A DNA stretch of 35,502 bases from Peptococcaceae bacterium BRH_c4a. Its GTDB lineage: Bacteria > Bacillota > Desulfotomaculia > Desulfotomaculales > Desulfocucumaceae. The stretch covers positions 1 to 35,502 of the forward strand of contig LADN01000032.1 in the NCBI GenBank assembly GCA_000961585.1, written 5' to 3'. The notes beneath the pieces were generated by a model. The model saw nothing but the letters and a program-made list of their open reading frames with translations, had not been told where the DNA came from and ran no database searches. The translations under genes were made by a program, and so were the position numbers. Of this stretch, positions 31,765 to 35,502 are shown one piece after another; positions within the stretch are counted from its first letter, which is position 1, and every line of letters starts with the position of its first letter.

Positions 31765-32553
31765 ATGAATGCCGAGTTGGAAACACTGGCAGTGGAACGG
31801 CGTGGCCCGGTGGGCGTGATTACGCTGAACAGGCCCCAAAAGATGAATGCGCTGAACAAAATGGTGCTGGCTGAACTGGCCGCCGTATTTGACGATTACC
31901 GGAGGGAGGAAGGGATCAGGTCAATAATTTTGACCGGCGGAGAGAAGATTTTCGGCGCCGGTGCGGACATTGATGAACTGGGTAATCTGGACGGCGTTTT
32001 TGGCGGACACCAGTTTTCCAGCGATGTGCACAGGCTGTTTGCGGACATTGAGAATATGCCCAAGCCTGTTATTGCGGCCATTGCCGGGTTTGCTCTGGGC
32101 GGCTGCCTGGAGCTGGCGCTGACCTGCGATATAAGGATCGCTTCCGAGGGCGCCAAGCTGGGACTGCCGGAGATAACCCTGGGGCTTTTGCCGGGCGGCG
32201 GCGGCACCCAGCGGCTGCCCCGCCTGGTGGGGCCCGGCTGGGCCAAGTGGATGCTCTTTTCCGGCAAGCCCATGGAGGCCGCCCAGTGTCACCGGATTGG
32301 TCTGGTGCAGCAGGTGGTTCCCCAGGGGACACTCCTGGAGGCTGCCCTGAAAGCGGCTGAGGAAATGGCCGCCAGACCGGCACGGGCCTTGGCCACCATT
32401 AAGGATCTGGTCAATACCGGGGCGGGGCTTGATATGACCACGGCCCTGCGCGTTGAGGCCCGGGGCTTCGGGATGCTGCTTGGCACCGAGGACTACCGGG
32501 AGGGGACTCAGGCCTTTATAGAGAAGCGCAAGCCCCGGTTCAAGCATCGGTAA
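31765..32553 (+). CDS. Enoyl-CoA hydratase
   Basis: A 262-residue crotonase with both catalytic glutamates: Glu116 in GGCLELALTCD and Glu136 in PEITLGLLPGGGGTQ, spaced 20 apart as in rat mitochondrial hydratase (Glu144/Glu164). The oxyanion-hole segment GAGADIDEL is intact. It adds water to the alpha,beta-enoyl-CoA made by the acyl-CoA dehydrogenase. ATG 31765 follows AGAAAGGA. It heads the four-gene beta-oxidation operon behind its own sigma-54 promoter. Confidence 0.94.
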   Translation: MNAELETLAVERRGPVGVITLNRPQKMNALNKMVLAELAAVFDDYRREEGIRSIILTGGEKIFGAGADIDELGNLDGVFGGHQFSSDVHRLFADIENMPKPVIAAIAGFALGGCLELALTCDIRIASEGAKLGLPEITLGLLPGGGGTQRLPRLVGPGWAKWMLFSGKPMEAAQCHRIGLVQQVVPQGTLLEAALKAAEEMAARPARALATIKDLVNTGAGLDMTTALRVEARGFGMLLGTEDYREGTQAFIEKRKPRFKHR

Positions 32554-32575
32554 TTTTAAGGAGGTAAGTGAGGCA

Positions 32576-33742
32576 ATGCGTAAAGTTGCTGTGGTAGGTG
32601 TGGGGATGACCAAATTCGGGCCATCCGAAAAGACACAGGTGGAAATGTTTGCGGAAGCGGCACTGGAGGCAATTGACGGTTCGAACATCGAGACCAGGGA
32701 CATCCAGGCGCTCTTTGTAGGAAACGCTCTGGGGGGCTTTGTGGAGGGCCAGTTCAACATAGCGCCGCTTCTGGCCAGTGAGTTGGGGCTCTCAGCGGAC
32801 ACGCCGTCCAATAGGTTCGAGGGAGCCTGCGCTTCGGGCAGTGTGGCCATTAGAGACGCTTTCATGTTGGTGGCCGCCGGTTACCATGATCTGGTACTGG
32901 TGGGCGGCACCGAAAGGTGTACGGTAATGGGGACGCCTATGGCCACCCGGACTTTTGCCATGGCTTCGGACAGCCGGTATGAAGAGTTTAACGGAATTAC
33001 CTTCCCCGGCGTGTTTGCCATGGTGGCCCATCTTTATTCCCAAAAATACGGTATTCCCCTCAAGAAGCTCAAGGAGAGGATGGCCATGGTGGCCGTGAAA
33101 AACCACAAGAACGGGACAATGAATCCTCTGGCTCATTTTCAGAAAGAAATTACCGTGGAAACAGTGTTAAAAGGCTTTATGGTGGCCGACCCGCTTCAGT
33201 TGCTCGACTGCTGTCCCTTCTCAGACGGGGCGGCGGCCATTGTTCTGGCCTCCGAGGAGGTAGCCAAAAAACTGACGGATAAGCCTGTGTACATACGCGG
33301 GGTTGGGCAGGGTTCCGCCGGGCCCCTGTACCGTCAGAAGGATCTCACCGTGCCTGCAGCCAGGGTGGCTGCGGCCAAGCAGGCGTACGGCATGGCCGGT
33401 GTGAAGCCGTCGGACATAGACGTGGTTGAACTGCACGACTGTTTCACCATTGCGGAAATAGTGGCTTCTGAAGCCCTGGGCCTTTTTGAGTACGGTACCG
33501 GCAGCGAAGCGGTGGAGAGGGGCGAGAGCCAAATCGGTGGCCGGGTGGCCATTAACCCGTCGGGCGGCCTGAAGGCCAAAGGGCACCCCATCGGCGCCAC
33601 CGGCGTGGCCCAAGCTTATGAGATTGTCAAACAGCTCAGGGGCGAGTGCGGCGCCCGCCAGGTGAAAGGCGCCAAACTGGGCTTGACCGACACCCTGGGC
33701 GGAGACCTGGCGACTATGGTGAATATAATTTACGGGATTTAA
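32576..33742 (+). CDS. Thiolase-family protein (SCPx/BbsB-like)
   Basis: A 388-residue thiolase of the lipid-transfer/SCPx type. The nucleophile Cys85 is in EGACASGS; HDCFTIAE and GHPIGATG carry the other active-site residues. The usual second cysteine loop near the C-terminus is absent and reads LTDTLGGDLATM, as in thiolase-like proteins that pair with DUF35 OB-fold partners. The next gene encodes such a partner, which matches BbsA-BbsB, the benzoylsuccinyl-CoA thiolase of toluene degraders. It should cleave a 3-ketoacyl-CoA carrying a branch or bulky group. The start is ATG after AAGGAGG. Confidence 0.9.
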   Translation: MRKVAVVGVGMTKFGPSEKTQVEMFAEAALEAIDGSNIETRDIQALFVGNALGGFVEGQFNIAPLLASELGLSADTPSNRFEGACASGSVAIRDAFMLVAAGYHDLVLVGGTERCTVMGTPMATRTFAMASDSRYEEFNGITFPGVFAMVAHLYSQKYGIPLKKLKERMAMVAVKNHKNGTMNPLAHFQKEITVETVLKGFMVADPLQLLDCCPFSDGAAAIVLASEEVAKKLTDKPVYIRGVGQGSAGPLYRQKDLTVPAARVAAAKQAYGMAGVKPSDIDVVELHDCFTIAEIVASEALGLFEYGTGSEAVERGESQIGGRVAINPSGGLKAKGHPIGATGVAQAYEIVKQLRGECGARQVKGAKLGLTDTLGGDLATMVNIIYGI

Positions 33743-33754
33743 GGAGGGGCAAAA

Positions 33755-34204
33755 ATGGCTTATCCGTTGACGCACAGGCAATATTACGAAGGCTTGAAGG
33801 CCGGTAAACTTTTGGGACTGAAATGCGGGAAGTGCGGGGCGATCACCGCACCTCCGAAGATTAACTGCCTGCAATGCAATGGCGCCGATTTGGAAGTGGT
33901 GGAACTGAGCGGGCAGGCTGAAATTAAGACTTTTACGGTGGTTCGGGTGCCTCCCGAAGGGATGACGGCGCCTTATGTGGTGGCGCTGGCCGAACTGGCG
34001 GAAGGCCCGTGGCTGATGGGCAACCTGGAAGTTGCGGATCCCGGCGCTGTTACTATGGATATAATAGGTAGAAAAGTGACCGTCGGTCATAAAGTGGTCC
34101 CGGCTGATTTATACAGCGCCGGTGAAGGGGTGGCAGTCACCTTTTCCATTTGCGGGTCGCCTCCGCCAAGCGGAAGGGAAGCCGTTAAAAAAATGATATG
34201 TTAA
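33755..34204 (+). CDS. DUF35 zinc-ribbon/OB-fold thiolase partner (BbsA-like)
   Basis: A 149-residue protein with an N-terminal helix, a zinc ribbon [18 protein letters not shown] and an OB fold ([22 protein letters not shown]). DUF35 proteins of this kind form complexes with SCPx-type thiolases; BbsA is essential for the BbsB thiolase in toluene degraders. It follows the thiolase by 12 bp with a GGAGGGG ribosome site. It has no enzymatic role of its own that can be read from the sequence. Confidence 0.9.
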   Translation: MAYPLTHRQYYEGLKAGKLLGLKCGKCGAITAPPKINCLQCNGADLEVVELSGQAEIKTFTVVRVPPEGMTAPYVVALAELAEGPWLMGNLEVADPGAVTMDIIGRKVTVGHKVVPADLYSAGEGVAVTFSICGSPPPSGREAVKKMIC

Positions 34205-34217
34205 GGGGGAATTTAAT

Positions 34218-34988
34218 ATGCAGGTAAAAGATACCGTTGTTATGGTTACAGGCGGCGCTTCGGGGCTTGGTGAGGCTACGGTAAGGAGTTTCGCGGCCCG
34301 CGGGGCCAAGGCGGTCATACTTGACATGGCTCAGGATGCAGGCAATAAGCTGGCCGCCGAACTGGGCGCCGATAAGGCAATTTATATCAATACCAACGTA
34401 GTCGACGGGGACAGCGTGCAAAACGCAGTCAACGCCACAGTGGAAAAATTTGGCGGAATCCATGTCGTGGTCAACTGCGCCGGCATCGGGGTGGCCGATA
34501 AGGTGCTGGGCAAGAACGGCCCTGCGTCACTGGAGAATTTCAGCCGGGTGATCCAGGTCAACCTGATTGGAAGCTTTAACGTTATCCGCCTGGCGGCGGA
34601 AAAGATGACCCAAAATGCTCCCAATGAAGACGGGGAGAGAGGGGTAATCATCAATACCGCTTCGGTGGCCGCCTATGAGGGCCAGATCGGGCAGTCGGCT
34701 TACAGCGCTTCCAAGGGCGGACTGGTCAGCATGATCCTCCCCATCGCCCGGGAGCTTGCCGCTTATGGAATTCGCGTAATGGGGATTGCGCCGGGGATTT
34801 TTGAGACTCCCATGCTGGGCCAACTGCCTGAAAATGTCCGCATAGCCCTGGGCAAAATGGTCCCGTTCCCCTCCCGGCTGGGGAAACCGTCGGAATTTGC
34901 CAGGATGGCCTTGGATATTGTGGAGAATCCCATGCTGAACGGAGATACCATTCGCCTTGACGGGGCCATTAGAATGCAGCCGAAGTAA
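34218..34988 (+). CDS. Short-chain 3-hydroxyacyl-CoA dehydrogenase (HSD10-type)
   Basis: A 256-residue SDR. NAD-binding motif TGGASGLG (11-18) with Asp36 indicating NAD preference; catalytic Ser149, Tyr162 and Lys166. The stretches [27 protein letters not shown] and [15 protein letters not shown] closely resemble mitochondrial 17beta-HSD10 (2-methyl-3-hydroxybutyryl-CoA dehydrogenase). This suggests oxidation of 3-hydroxyacyl-CoA, including 2-methyl-branched forms, which fits branched products of fumarate addition. BbsCD of toluene degraders are also SDRs but work as a pair; only one is present here. It is the last gene of the island, its stop 2 bp from the right inverted repeat. Confidence 0.93.
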   Translation: MQVKDTVVMVTGGASGLGEATVRSFAARGAKAVILDMAQDAGNKLAAELGADKAIYINTNVVDGDSVQNAVNATVEKFGGIHVVVNCAGIGVADKVLGKNGPASLENFSRVIQVNLIGSFNVIRLAAEKMTQNAPNEDGERGVIINTASVAAYEGQIGQSAYSASKGGLVSMILPIARELAAYGIRVMGIAPGIFETPMLGQLPENVRIALGKMVPFPSRLGKPSEFARMALDIVENPMLNGDTIRLDGAIRMQPK

Positions 34989-34990
34989 AA

Positions 34991-35206
34991 ATAACCGCCT
35001 TGCCGGCGGTGCCGTCTTGCAGACGGCGGAATCCAGAAGCCAGAAGCCAGAATCCAGAATTGTGACAGCCTGCCTTAAAAGCGACCCTCAAGCGACCCCG
35101 GAGCGACCCCAGAAAAACTCTGGGCTTGCATAAAAATGCTTTGGTGCTTCAGTACTTCAGCGATTTAATGCTTTAATGCGTCATATACTTTCCTAAACGA
35201 TAAAAA
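34991..35206. repeat. Right flanking inverted repeat of the island
   Basis: Positions 34991-35099 are the inverted counterpart of 485-593 (109 nt, about 95 percent identity by eye), and 35171-35194 is the perfect inverted counterpart of 107-130. The roughly 70 nt between them are much shorter than the left-side interior (131-484). The segment nearest the dehydrogenase gene forms GC-rich hairpins (CCGCCTTGCCGGCGG and GCCGTCTTGCAGACGGC). There is no credible gene in this stretch. Confidence 0.87.
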
Positions 35207-35224
35207 AACGCCCTGACGGGCGTT
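35202..35224 (-). terminator. Rho-independent terminator (minus strand)
   Basis: On the minus strand, AACGCCC-GTCA-GGCGTT-type hairpin (7-bp stem, 4-nt loop; 35207-35224) runs into a T-run (complement of 35202-35206). It would end transcription coming from a minus-strand gene to the right of the window. Together with the terminator at 66-99 it insulates the island from both neighbours. Confidence 0.75.
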
Positions 35225-35236
35225 GCCGGCTAAGGA

Positions 35237-35502
35237 AAGGGGACACACCTCTCTAACGTGACTGCCTCCGGGGGTCAGAGGAATGTCCCCGATGCTTAGA
35301 CGGAGGAATTCAGAATCCAGACCTCCATGCCGTAAAAATACGGCACCACGGAGGATGAAAAAATGCATGTAATAATTGTTTTTTTGCCACAGAGGACGCA
35401 GAGAGCACAGAGAAGTTTATAACGCTTTTTTATATTTATATTTTAACCTTCTTCAACCGGCCTATTTCATACTTTGTGTTCTTTTAATCTCTGTGTTCTC
35501 TG
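35237..35502. repeat. Cluster of short palindromic repeats, no gene
   Basis: Three inverted repeats are visible: GGGGACA (35240) with TGTCCCC (35284) flanking AGAGG-type inner arms; CCTCC...GCCGTA with TACGGC...GGAGG around 35322-35354; and CACAGAG-type words near 35391-35412 facing CTCTGTGTTCTCTG at 35489-35502. Such elements are typical dispersed intergenic repeats. An open frame of 67 codons on the minus strand here has no ribosome site and spans the repeats, so no gene is called. Confidence 0.6.

Noticed and set aside
34989-35060. GC-rich hairpins after the last dehydrogenase gene as a terminator
   Set aside because: The stems are strong, but no T-run follows and the same sequence is part of the dispersed repeat, so a terminator role is not claimed.
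1-35502. CRISPR array, tRNA, rRNA, transposase or integrase genes
   Set aside because: I saw no regularly spaced direct repeats, no cloverleaf-like sequence and no transposase or integrase motif in any frame; mobility is suggested only by the flanking repeats.

Overview
The window looks like a chromosomal catabolic island of a strictly anaerobic, Gram-positive Firmicute, most likely of the Peptococcaceae (Pelotomaculum/Desulfotomaculum-like). The reasons are strong AGGAGG ribosome sites with frequent GTG and TTG starts, oxygen-sensitive glycyl-radical chemistry, B12 mutase chemistry and a PrpR-type sigma-54 activator. This placement is inference; no rRNA or other marker gene is present.

The central gene (18143-20617) is a glycyl-radical fumarate-adding enzyme of the benzylsuccinate/alkylsuccinate synthase family (X-succinate synthase, XSS). 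Catalytic Cys462, the putative fumarate-binding Arg477 and glycyl Gly798 are all visible. Around it lie cysteine-rich small subunits, a radical SAM activase, two MoxR ATPase plus VWA-protein pairs, an SCP2 lipid-binding protein, a DUF4125-like protein, a flavin-fold protein, and a MoaD-like / unknown / ThiF-MoeB-like trio. The left half (2773-16885) fits the next steps: acyl-CoA ligase, acyl-CoA dehydrogenase, a divergent two-subunit B12 acyl-CoA mutase with its MeaB chaperone, a YgfG-like decarboxylase candidate and a carboxyltransferase. The right operon (31765-34988) supplies enoyl-CoA hydratase, a BbsAB-like thiolase pair and an HSD10-type dehydrogenase. Together these match anaerobic alkane oxidation: fumarate addition, CoA activation, carbon-skeleton rearrangement, decarboxylation and beta-oxidation of a branched acyl-CoA.

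Layout: 1-606 terminator and foldback repeats; 607-2538 (minus) sigma-54 activator; 2724 sigma-54 promoter, then operon 1 (2773-16885); 16894-17100 relic of a CaiB/BaiF CoA-transferase; 17285 sigma-54 promoter, then operon 2 (17446-31606); 31694 sigma-54 promoter, then operon 3 (31765-34988); 34991-35502 repeats. The three multi-gene units on the plus strand each start with a good -24/-12 element, so the activator probably switches on the whole island.

Signs of rearrangement are clear. 109-bp inverted repeats (485-593 and 34991-35099) bracket about 34.4 kb. A fragment of a second synthase gene lies at 26986-27033, just before the second MoxR/VWA pair. A six-cysteine paralogue of a small subunit is interrupted by one in-frame TGA. 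The least familiar parts are the mutase with a rebuilt substrate pocket, a radical SAM-PDZ-DUF512-like protein with unusual domain order, the duplicated MoxR/VWA pairs and the MoaD/ThiF module inside a fumarate-addition locus.
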